This document shows, in pieces, positions 50,877-60,649 of a stretch of DNA of 64,000 bases. Numbering within the stretch: the first letter of the stretch is position 1; each line of letters begins with the position of its first letter. Origin of the DNA: Carallia brachiata (Eukaryota > Streptophyta > Magnoliopsida > Malpighiales > Rhizophoraceae); contig JADCRB010000037.1 of the NCBI GenBank assembly GCA_021464245.1, forward strand, positions 4,046,056-4,110,055. Reading direction: 5' to 3'. The notes beneath the pieces are model-generated. The model saw only the letters and a program-made list of their open reading frames with translations, was not told the origin of the DNA and did no database searches. A program made the translations under genes and the position numbers.

Positions 50877-53857
50877 ATGGCTACAAAAGTATTGGTGCTT
50901 TATTTGCTGTTTGGTTTCTCTGTAGCCATAGCTTCTACCTTCTTTGTCCCCAAATCCAATGCCAAGGCTTCCCCAAACGGCTCCCACCTTCTCTACTCCC
51001 CATATGCGCTCGCCACAGAAAAACTGGTTTGGCCTGTACGCCGCTCTCTCTCTCTCTCTCTGTGTGTTTTTTTTTTTTTTTGGTGTTTTTCTTGTTGTGG
51101 TTTTGAGGGAATCGTCTTGATGGGAATTTTGGTGTTATTGCAGAAATTGGAGATCAGTTGGAGGGTGTTGGTGGCGACGGTGATAGGATTTTTGGGATCC
51201 GCATGCGGCACGGTTGGCGGAGTTGGCGGCGGCGGCATTTTCGTTCCCATGCTCACTTTGATTGTCGGATTTGATGCCAAGTCTGCTGCTGCTCTTTCCA
51301 AATGTATTTTAAACCTTCATTTTTCCCTCTTTTTTAACCTTTTAATTTTAATATCTCTCTCTCCATAGAGGTACTTATAAAAATTAAGAAGCTTCTAATG
51401 GAACAGTTCACATTGTAAAGGAAAGGTGACAAGGGTATCTTTAAAAGTGGGTTATTTTTATAAAGTTGTGAATTTTTTCTGCTTAAATCCTTTGCTTTAA
51501 ATAAATTTTCGTATATTTTGCGACAATGATCGGATTCAATGATGGTTAATGCTTTTTGTTACTTGTAAATTCCCTTTGTTTTGGGACTAATGATGGTGAA
51601 TTAGTAGTAATGGGATGGCATACTTGCAGGTATGATCATGGGGGCATCAGCAGCATCAGTTTGGTACAATCTAAGAGTGCCTCATCCGACAAAGGATGTT
51701 CCAATCATAGACTATGAATTAGCACTTCTGTTCCAGCCCATGCTCATGCTTGGCATCACTGTTGGTGTTGCTTTGAGTGTTGTTTTTCCCTACTGGCTAA
51801 TCACTGTTCTCATCATAATTCTCTTTTTAAGTACACCTTTGAAACCTTCTTTTCTCTTTGCAATTGATTATTCTTCATAGTTCTTTTTTGAGTTTTCTTG
51901 GTAATGACCGCACTCTAATTGTTTTGATCTAATGGTATGACCAGGTACCTCTGGCAGATCCTTTTTTAAGGGAATTGAAATGTGGAAGGAAGAGACAACT
52001 TTGAAGGTAAATTTTACTATTCCATTAGTAAGCCGTGTAACTGGGAGGTCTTTATAGGTGCTGAAACATTCCAAATTGTCAAATGTTGTTTAAATTGCAG
52101 AAGGAAATGGCCCGGCAAGAAGCAAATCCAGTGGACTCCAGTGGCGAACGTAAGACTCAGACATCGATGAGTACATAAATCTTGTAGATGATAGGAATTA
52201 AAGAATCAACAAGGCCGTTGAATATTGATTGGTCTGTTTTCAATTCTCTGGCATGCAGTTGTGATCAATGCAGATTATCAGCCGTTGGTTCCAGTGGAAG
52301 ACAAATCACCAATGGTATATGATATCTATCCCTCGAATTATCTGCAACTACCATTCTCTAACTTCTCAGATGACACTAACTGAGTTCAGTTTCCCATCAA
52401 TCTTTGATTAGCAAATAATGTGCTTCAATCTCAAATGGAAGAAACTTATGGTTCTGCTAGTTGTTTGGGCTGCTTTCCTTCTTCTCCAAATCTTAAAGGC
52501 AAGTCTAAATACCTCTCCTCCCCTCTGTCTCTTCTTGTTTTTTTCTCTCTCTCTCAAGTCTCAATGATTCCATGGATTCATTTTATTTTTTAATTGGTTT
52601 TGCAGAATGATGCAGCAGTTTGCAGTACATGGTATTGGGTCCTTTTTTGCTTACAGGTACAGATAATTACAAAAATCATTGTTAATATCTCTGTGGGTTT
52701 TTCTATTTTTTTCTTTCTTTATATTTTCTGTATTTGCATTTTGCAGTCCCAATAATTTTTGTGGTCTTTTGCAGTTCCCTATAGCAGCTGTAGTATTTGG
52801 ATATGAAGCAGTCAAGTTATACAAAGAAGACAAACGGAGGATTGACACTGGGAACACAGAGGCGGTGTGTGAGGCTTCAATCGAATGGACCCCAATCCAC
52901 ATTGCATTCTGTGCACTCTGTGGCATATTAGGAGGCACTGTGGGGGGCCTACTTGGATCGGGCGGTGGATTCATTTTGGGCCCACTTCTTCTTGAGATTG
53001 GTGTAATTCCCCAGGTCTGGCTAATTTTGTCCTCTCTCGTTGAAAAAGAAAGTTTTACACTGCCCCAAAAAAACAGTTTACGCTTTAGACAGAAGAAAAA
53101 ATCACCTTCACTTCTATACATTTTTAATCTAACCATGAATTCGTAAGCCTACGAATAAGAGTTTTCTAACCAAGAATGATAGCTGAAAGCAAAGTCCCCA
53201 CCTTTGTGTTCATCTTTGTTAGAATTTTAAGCCTTACTGAATCACTTCTTGAAAAGGACTTTGACAATATTATGTTTTCATTTTTATCTGTTATTTTGCT
53301 AACAGGTTGCCAGTGCAACAGCAACATTTGTGATGATGTTCTCATCATCCTTGTCTGTGGTGGAGTTTTACTTGCTAAAGAGGTTCCCAGTGCCCTATGG
53401 TATAGTTCTCTCAACCAACTAACTTTCCATTTTGTGTAACACTAAGCGAATAGTAGATGGTGATTTAAGTAGTATGGACCAGGACCTGCTAAAAAATATT
53501 GCTTTTAAATTCTTTTGCAGCTCTTTACCTGGTGGCAGTGTCTGTTCTGGCTGGCTTCTGGGGACAATTGTTTGTGAGAAAATTGGTCACTATTCTGGGA
53601 AGAGCTTCCCTTATTGTGTTTATCCTCTCTGGCGTCATTTTTGCCAGTGCTCTCACAATGGGTAGAAAAAAAGCCAAACCCCTTCTTCGAAAAGAAAATA
53701 AAAGTGTTACCATCTTCCATGACATGTTTACAAGCTGATTGATTTCCTTGTTGTTTATCTTGATTTTTTTGCAGGGGTAATTGGGATAGAGAGCAGTATA
53801 GAAAAGATACGCAATCATGAATTCATGGGATTCTTAGGATTTTGTACCAGTCAATGA
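50877..53857 (+). CDS. Sulfite exporter TauE/SafE family membrane protein
   Basis: Twelve exons give 460 residues: 50877-51035, 51144-51303, 51630-51830, 51945-52006, 52101-52149, 52259-52314, 52412-52498, 52606-52656, 52775-53014, 53306-53399, 53521-53661, 53775-53857. Eleven of the coding joins keep phase, and ten introns are GT-AG. Intron 7 has a GC donor (AAG|GCAAGT). The protein begins with a signal peptide or first TM helix. Two homologous TauE halves follow, each with a Gly-rich turn: [20 protein letters not shown] and [21 protein letters not shown] hydrophilic central loop (residues about 210-255) separates them, and about 10-12 TM helices are expected. Family members are proposed anion or sulfonate transporters; in plants the substrate is not settled. 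Length fits plant homologues (about 470). A candidate AATAAA lies at 54063-54068. Confidence 0.92.
51042..51062 (+). repeat. (CT)n microsatellite in TauE/SafE intron 1
   Basis: CT repeat starting about 7 bases after the donor GTACGC at 51036. Confidence 0.9.
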
Positions 53858-54062
53858 TCATTGGCAGAGATGAAATTAGGATATGAAGATGCAAGCATTG
53901 CATGGAATGGTTATGGAGGTTGGCAAAGAAAATGCTCCATTTCCTTGTCAGAAAATCAGTAGAAGAATTGATGGCCAGCACCTAGTTGACCTGCCGGATA
54001 CACTTGTGGTTGCTGATTGCTTGTTTGTTTGTGAGAGTTAGCTACTGGCTAGCCCCAGCTTA

Positions 54063-54068
54063 AATAAA
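54063..54068 (+). other. Candidate poly(A) signal of the TauE/SafE gene
   Basis: AATAAA 206 bases after the stop codon at 53857. Confidence 0.5.
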
Positions 54069-56083
54069 TGCAATTGATTTTTATTTTCCCAGAAATATAG
54101 CGCTCATTTCTTCAGATTTCATGTATAATTGGATGCTCTTTTCTGAAGTATCCTTGACTCTTTACTCTCAACTCTCAAAGACTACTTTCTAGATACATCT
54201 CCTTGCTTCTCATAACCGGCGGGAAATCGAGCAAGCATTATGGAATATTTTAGTATCACTGTCAAATAGTATCGCAAACCGATTTTTCTGCCCGCCTCAA
54301 GAATTTTTTTTTTTGCTTAAAAAAAGTCTCTTTGTTTATCATACTCCAACCATGTCTACAAGACAAGAAGTACAATCACTTAACCAATTAACGAGACTAA
54401 TCCTTGAAATTTAATGTGATTATACGAGTAAATGGAGCAAATTTTTAATTTGATTTATCTTTTTTTTTAATAAGTATAATTTACTTATAATTTTACACTA
54501 TATAATAAATAAGATCTATTTATAATAAAAATAACAAAATATATTTATGTATTATAAAAAAATTGACAATTTTTATTTATACTTCAAAAATATTCTATAC
54601 ACACGCTTTATACACACACTATGAAATTAGTGTGGGCCCCACATTTACTTTGTATGGTGCCTGTATGAAGTGTTTTACGGCGTGCAAATAATAATTACCA
54701 AGATAATGGATGAGTTGTATTAAAAAAAAATGAGTAAGCATAGCAAGCAATAAAAATAGAATAAGTTCGCCACCCTGGCAATAGCAAATGGTATTGGATA
54801 GGGCAAGTCTGGCGGAGGGATCGAGTACCGACACTGTAGACCGAAGTTAAGAAGTTAGTTTGCTCTAAACTTGCGAGTTGAATAATAAGATAGAGGACAC
54901 CAAAATAAAGGTTAAAACAACTATGATAATAACTTTAAGACAATAACTAATTGCTAGTGGGTATTTGTTTTACAACGAGGTTTACAACTCACTAGTGGAA
55001 AAATGTGACCTCCAAAGTGAAACAAAGACTTGGTACTGAGACGCGAAAAATTGAAACTATCTTTGACAGGATTTAAATTTATTATTTTTTATTTTTAATA
55101 TTACATTAGTCATAAAATATTATTTTTTAATAAAAAATGAATTTTAAATATTTTTATTACAAATGAGACCCACGTTCTTGTCTCCTTTCCGTCGGATTCT
55201 CCCGTTTCTCTATTTTTTCAAAGTCATTAATGTGCTTTCAAACGACACTTACTTTTATGGTTTGTCATACATCACGGACTAGGCTGAAGCTGCCTTTTAG
55301 AATATACTTACCATTCAACAAGGCAATTTAGAAGCAAATTTGATTGGTTGTTGTAGAGAAAAGATTGGTCCACCTGGTTCATATCTATTGTGAAGAAAAT
55401 AGCGTTGGTTGGCATCATTTCCTTACATGTGGAGTATGGGGTTGTTTGAGACTGAAAAAAACGGTTTTTCTATTTTTTAAGACAAATATTTAACTTTTGT
55501 AACAACAAAAAGAAGAAAACTTTTTTTTGTTACAAAAAATAAAACTGTTATCGCAGAAAGTAAAAAACTCATTGTAATTTACGTAAAAAAAAATCGGGTA
55601 AAAAATCATAAAAGTGTACTCCTGCCCTAGAACTATCAAACATAAACGTCCGCATGGCTAATAATAATTAATCACATGTTTTGCGCTTTCTTGTCATATG
55701 GAGTTATTTATTTTTAGGGAGACCCCCCATCTTCGTGAGATTCTGCAGGTTGACTTGATTGCAGTTTGTTTCCCTAAACAATGGCTTCTTAGTTTAGTCT
55801 GGCTTCTAGCCTCTTTGTAAACCAAAAAAAAAGAAAATCACATGTTTGCTTCTAATTAACGCCTCCGTAATTGAGGATCGCACGGTGGGCTAGATAGATT
55901 TTTGACGGCTAGTTGCTTCGACATATATAAATTCGAGCATCGATACTTGTGTGGTTACCGAGCTCAAATTTAGATGAGAAATTACGGTTCAAATTCCATC
56001 AAAATTAAGTAGTTGAAATAAATTTACAATTTATTATTTGTGTGCAATACGTTATAATAATCTAATAATCTAATCTCTTTACA

Positions 56084-56270
56084 AACCACCTGGTGTGGCT
56101 CAGTTGGCAACGCAGGCTGAGTAGGTGGAAAGAGTTTTCGGGTTCGATCACCACTAAACACACTGGTGGTCAGGGGTGAAGAGCCTTAACTGTGACTAAA
56201 CCCCGACTCCGGATTAGTCGCCGCCCACGAGAGATGCGGATATCGGGGGGTCTAGACCAAAAAAAAAAAA
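56084..56270 (+). mobile_element. tRNA-derived SINE with 15-bp target-site duplication
   Basis: The body starts AACCACCTGGTGTGGCTCAG. GTGGCTCAGTTGGCAACGC is a tRNA-like box A and GGGTTCGATCACC is a box B. It ends in GGGGGTCTAGACC followed by a run of A. The 15-base TCTAATCTCTTTACA is repeated exactly on both sides (56069-56083 and 56271-56285). It is a full-length, probably young insertion. Confidence 0.85.
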
Positions 56271-56664
56271 TCTAATCTCTTTACACCCTTTTTTAATGCA
56301 AAATTGCAATACTCTTTAATAAGTTCGTGAAGTATTATACATCCTTACCCATTTTTATAACAAAAATAAAATGAAATGAAATAAATTCGAGTAGTATTGG
56401 CAGAGCACAATTTGGCGTGGATAAATTAGTCACCAATTATTTTTGCGATGCTTCTCGCTTTTGACAAAAATTTTCATATCTTAGCCCATAACAATTGGCG
56501 AATTTCATTCAAGATAGTGTTTTCGGGTAATGACATTCATGCTTCCCAACTCTCAGGCGTGTATTTTCCGTCCATGGAACGACTGGTCATCCCGTGGATA
56601 AAGTGGACTGTGGCGTTAATAGCAGAGTTTCCTTGGCTTGTTGCTTATGGGTTTACATAACTGC

Positions 56665-57142
56665 ATGTGGTATGGGATGTATATTTTTTTAATTTTAAAC
56701 TTTTATATTTTTTTACGTTTAAGTCTTAATTGTTTTTTGATCTTATTTGAATTCCAAATCTTTTAATTTTATGTCAAATTAGTTCATCCGTTGATAAAAA
56801 GTTGTCAATTCATTAGTGAACGAGTTTGACCTAATAAAAATTATTTAAAAAAAATTAAATACACAAACATGAATTAAATATCTTTTTCATAACCAAATAC
56901 ACAAATTAACGTGTCTATTTATTGATGTAAAAAGTATCTAATCCGTATTTTTAATCTTTTTAAATAATTTCTGTTAGGTCAAACTCGTTGATTAATAAAT
57001 TGACCATTTTTTATTAATAAATGGATTAATTTGATAAAAAATTAACAGGTTTAGAATTCAAATGAAATTTCAAAACGTTTAAGATTTCGATAAAAAAAAG
57101 TATAAAAGTTTAAAGTTAAAAAAATGCATATCCCCATGTGAT
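56665..57142. mobile_element. Second fold-back (long inverted repeat) element
   Basis: The left arm (about 56665-56850) and the reverse complement of the right arm (about 56965-57142) share TTTTTTTAA(T/C)TTTAAACTTTTATA, TTTGAATTC(C/T)AAA, a TTTTATCAAATTA-type block and GAGTTTGACCTAA. Arms are roughly 170 bases around a short AT-rich centre. It has no coding content, and the family is different from the one at 4088-4632. Confidence 0.6.
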
Positions 57143-58500
57143 ATATAGCCTTCCATCTCTGTCTGCTCTTTGGAGAAATTCATATGGTAGTCCTCGTTCT
57201 CTCCTTTTTTTTGGTGTTTTAAAGCTGATAGTCTAGTATTTTGAGAATGAGAAATGAACGAAAAATTGAAATTTGAATCTCAATTTTCTAGTTATATGCC
57301 ACTAATTCCAACTATGTTAGCTATTGCTAAATCCTCAAATCCCCATTCTCTTTTAATTTTTAGCAATTTGGTTTTCCGTAATCATATATGCATGAGGGAT
57401 TATACGATATAGATGTGCCCTGTAGATTCTATCAAGGGAGAACCAGTAATTTGAAAGGAAAATAAGGTATGAACTTAGATTTTTTTTTTTTTTTCGGTTT
57501 AAAAACAGAACAAATCAAGCCACTAATAATAAGTGCAAATATCACAGTCCGCAGTCCAAATAAAAAATCCGCAATTTATTGCTGATAAAAGGTAAATAAG
57601 CGCAACAAGCACCATTCAAAAAAAAAAAAAAACAACTCATGTAAATCAAATCTAAAGATTACCTTTTGAATGATTGGGTGAATATTTTCACTTGTAAATT
57701 TGTTTATTCAATAAAATCTTCTTATATTTGACTTACCCAAAAAAAAAAAAAAAAAAAAACGGAGGCTTTACACAAAATTTTACTTAAGAATCCATTGTAG
57801 ATGGTAAAATGGATTTTTTTCACAATTAATATGATTCAGATGTAACGGGTAAATTTTGAACCTAAAACAATTAAACCCGAAAATACAAAAATAAATTATA
57901 AATTGAAAATTGTAAAAATAAAAGAAAATTTACGTGGTTCGATCCCCGTAGATCCTCCGATTAGTGTTCCTTTTTTTACTTCGTCAAGGACTGCACGAGC
58001 TTGATCTTAGCAGAAATAAATTCCACAACTTTTTCTTGAACTGAGTAGACTGAAACTGAATCTGATTTGGACGTTTAGACTACGGTTAAGGACCGCAGAG
58101 ACCAGATCTGAGCTGATTTGGCTTAATTTCACCAAGAGTCGAAGGGACTTATTTTCGGATGAGTTACCTGGATTTTGCTGAGGGCCGTATGAGGTTTAAT
58201 CCCAGCCGGATTTGTAGTAATTTGATATTTTCAGATCTATATTCTCATAAATTCAGATCTAGGGCGATCGGATAATATAAATCTAAAAATAACTTTGGAA
58301 ATGGAAACAGCAAATTTTTTGGGCCTTACCCCTGAAATATCTCTCAAAAAGGAGTTAGGAGAGTATACTGCAGAGTAAAAGCACGTAAGAAAAGGAGAAA
58401 TTTTCTTGAGAGATTTTCAAAATTTTCTTTTTCTCTCAAATTCTTTGAATTTTTCTATTTACAGATTTGCTGAATATGTTTTGAACTGAAGGGAAGGGGC

Positions 58501-58510
58501 CTATTTATAG
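58501..58510 (-). promoter_or_regulatory. TATA box of the candidate LTR promoter
   Basis: On the minus strand the sequence is CCCTATAAATAGGCC, a perfect TATAAATA core, placed inside the candidate LTR and directed toward its U5 side. No transcript start is visible from sequence alone. Confidence 0.5.
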
Positions 58511-58516
58511 GGTTCT

Positions 58517-58543
58517 TTTCCCATGTGAACATCACATGGGAAA
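58517..58543. repeat. Inverted repeat, 12-bp arms, 3-base loop
   Basis: TTTCCCATGTGA and TCACATGGGAAA flank ACA. It lies 7 bases upstream (minus strand) of the TATA box. Confidence 0.9.
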
Positions 58544-58573
58544 TGAATTTTTTTTTAAAAAAAAAATTTTCTT

Positions 58574-58612
58574 TGGCCGGCGTTGCCAATTCAAAATTGG
58601 CAACGCCGGCCA
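58574..58612. repeat. Perfect 18-bp inverted repeat (hairpin), 3-base loop
   Basis: TGGCCGGCGTTGCCAATT is followed by CAA and its exact reverse complement. It is GC-rich in otherwise AT-rich DNA, inside the candidate LTR U3. Confidence 0.95.
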
Positions 58613-59469
58613 TTGAATTCAATTTTTTTTTCTTTGTTTACAAATGCCCCCACTTCAAGGGTCGGTAAGGAAGAACTTTACGGGCGTGATCCGAACCGAA
58701 TCTTGAAGTCCAGGTTGAAACTTGAGATGTTCTGACGAATATTGAATGTTGAAATCTTCTATCTCCGACTAATCCAACTGTTGTTGGATCGCAATGGAAA
58801 CCGATATGATCTTGAGGAAGTTAGCAGCTCAGCCAATATAAAAATTGAAGTCTTGGCTCCAGGTGCGTTCGAGCTTCCATGACTCGCAAAGGCTGGCAAA
58901 GGTTTTTTGAAATTCCAAAGCTCTGGTGAGAATGATCCGGTAGGTAAAGAACTTGAACATCCCCAAGAGGAAGGCTCAGGACCTTGGAACTTCAAGACCG
59001 ACACACAGAGAGACTGACTGTAGTGATGATTTTCAAGTCTGTTTCGACGTAAGGAGAGTAGTTGGAACTTCCCTGTACGTCGCCGCATCCAAAGAAAGAT
59101 TAGGATGATTGCAGCGTCTCATCCCTCTGTGGTAGTTGTGAACTAAGGAGAGTAGTTGGAACTCCATGACACCGATGGCGTTAGGGATCCCTCGAGGAAG
59201 ACTACTCCTTCTTTTCTTAGAACATGCGCCTCCAACTTCTTGATCGAAGAACTTCCTGAGACAAGTGCAGAGACTAGCCATTTTTTTTTTAGAAAGAAGA
59301 GCTGAGGGGTGAGTATTACAACTCGGGAATGCAATATATATATACATACGATAAAGTTTTTTTTTTTTTTTGAAAAGTCAAAAAAGAAGGTACGCAGATT
59401 CGAGTAGGGCCATCCACGTCCCTTTCCTGCATAAGAGACAAAAGAGGCAGCGGCTGACGCGTGACACGA

Positions 59470-59548
59470 AAGTCGTTACCGTGTGTTGCAGAAGTCGTTA
59501 CCGTGTGCTGCAGAAGTCGTTACCGTGTGCTGCCAAAGTCGTTGCACC
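59470..59548. repeat. 22-bp tandem repeat, about 3.5 copies
   Basis: The unit AAGTCGTTACCGTGTGYTGCAG starts at 59470, 59492 and 59514, with a partial copy from 59536. It lies between the WOX-like region's stop (59566) and the candidate LTR. Confidence 0.95.
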
Positions 59549-59565
59549 TTATCTTGTCGGCCGTC

Positions 59566-60171
59566 CTAGCGGGGCCCAAGGCGCAGCTCCAAGTCAAGCT
59601 CGACCTCGTCTGGTGGGCCGATGATGTTGACGTCGCTTTCCGGCTGGTTGATGCTGCCGGAATATTCTGAAAGAGAGGCAAAATTTCGCCGGAATGACTC
59701 CTTTCTGCTAGAAAAATTCCTCCTAGACTTAAGTATCTAGGAGGGATGAACCCTTGGCTGACTCCGTAAGACCACCAGGACCAGCATGCATTCTCCCATG
59801 GGCTACGACTTTGATGAACATACCGTGGAGAGACCATTGCAGTGGAAGAACTCGGACCTGCTTCATTTGAGGGCGAAGCTGTACCAGTGGGATTTACTAT
59901 CGGAACGACAGACTGTTCTTTGGAAGAAGCAGTTCTCAGTGCTGGTTTCTTCTGCTTTCCGATTCTGGAACCAATAAAACACATTTTTTCCTTCGATTGC
60001 CCCGAGCGGGCGCAATCGTGAGACAAGTTGGTAAATTTGAGATGCACTAGGAATAATACCTCCATTGTTGTGGAAGACTTCCTCCAAAATTTGCAGTTGT
60101 GCCATGGTCGGTTGCCACCTTGTGCGGGGACTTTCTTCTCCCTTGTCTTGAGGTTCTGCAACTGGTTCCAT
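59566..60171 (-). pseudogene. WUSCHEL-type (WOX) homeobox sequence inside the retrotransposon
   Basis: On the minus strand an ATG at 60171 opens a 102-codon frame (to 59863). Residues 16-75 are a WOX homeodomain: TRWQPTMAQLQILEEVF (helix 1), IIPSASQIYQLVSRL (helix 2), the WUS-family turn LGAIEGKNVFYWFQNRKA (helix 3). The invariant W, F, N and R of helix 3 are present. The frame then becomes unlike WOX (EETSTENC). In the next frame a Ser/Pro-rich stretch leads to ILPLF at 59684-59670, like a WUS-box. In a further frame, LDLELRLG (59598-59575) followed by a stop at 59566 resembles an EAR repressor motif. Thus a roughly 200-codon WUS-like coding sequence is inferred with about two single-base frame breaks. 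No intron interrupts the homeodomain. It lies downstream of pol and upstream of the candidate 3' LTR, same strand. Whether it is expressed is unknown. Confidence 0.75.
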
Positions 60172-60304
60172 CTTTCTTGTGGCAGAGGAGCAAAGGTCTT
60201 GGTATGTGGTAAAAATCGGTTGAGACTGATGCTGAGTTTCAGACTCAAACCCTCCGTCACTTTTATATTTTTGGGCCGTTCACAGTTTATACTCATGCGG
60301 GCCA

Positions 60305-60545
60305 GGAGTTGGATTGGATTTTGAACTTGGGTTTGGATGTGTCTGGAACTTGGAATTTTTGGTTTTGGGTTTTGGATTGATTTGGGTCGAGTGTTTGGGT
60401 TTGGACTTGGATTTTGGATTTGGGTTGAGTGTTTGGGTTTTGAGTCTGGACTTTTGGATTTAGTTTTCAGGCTTTTGATTTGGACTCTGAATTGGGCTCA
60501 AGTGTTTGGATTTTCGCTTGGACTTTCAGATCGAGACTTCCAAAC
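60305..60545. repeat. Degenerate TTTGGGTTTTGGATT repeat region
   Basis: Irregular repeats of TTTGGRTTTTGGAYT-like units on the plus strand (CCAAA-rich on the element strand). It lies between the WOX-like sequence and the poly(T) block. Confidence 0.6.
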
Positions 60546-60581
60546 TTTTTTTTTTCTTTTGATTTTTTTTTTTTTTTTTTT

Positions 60582-60629
<48 letters not shown>

Positions 60630-60640
60630 ATTTTTTTTTT
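60546..60640. repeat. Long poly(T) tract with GA interruptions
   Basis: About 95 bases of nearly pure T on the plus strand, or poly(A) on the element strand, starting just after the pol stop. It could be an internal A-rich tract or the remains of the tail of a captured transcript. Confidence 0.85.
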
Positions 60641-60649
60641 TAAACATAT

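Larger units (their letters stand above)
53858..57840. other. Repeat-rich intergenic region
   Basis: The first 220 bases are the probable 3' UTR of the TauE/SafE gene (AATAAA at 54063). There is no gene after that. It contains poly(A)-ended segments near 55739-55830 and 57690-57759, a complete SINE (56084-56270) and a fold-back element (56665-57142). Confidence 0.65.
57841..59346 (-). repeat. Candidate 3' LTR
   Basis: On the plus strand the segment runs from TGTAACGGG (57841) to TATATACA (59346), so it has TGTA...TACA ends. It contains a minus-strand TATA box (58501-58510), two strong hairpins just upstream of it on that strand, a 20-base perfect direct repeat (59050-59069 and 59144-59163) and the ACGTGGTTCG block seen in many plant LTRs. 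The partner LTR is outside the window, so the borders rest on ends and position only. Confidence 0.45.

Noticed and set aside
56084..56170. tRNA gene suggested by box A and box B motifs
   Set aside because: The segment is followed by a longer body and an A-tail and is flanked by a target duplication. The tRNA cloverleaf arms do not pair well, so it is a SINE.
59470..59548. CRISPR-like repeats
   Set aside because: The units are directly adjacent without spacers and the genome is eukaryotic.
60337..60630. Plus-strand 97-codon frame with Gly/Phe repeats
   Set aside because: It is produced by the degenerate TTTGGG repeat and poly(T); composition alone explains it.
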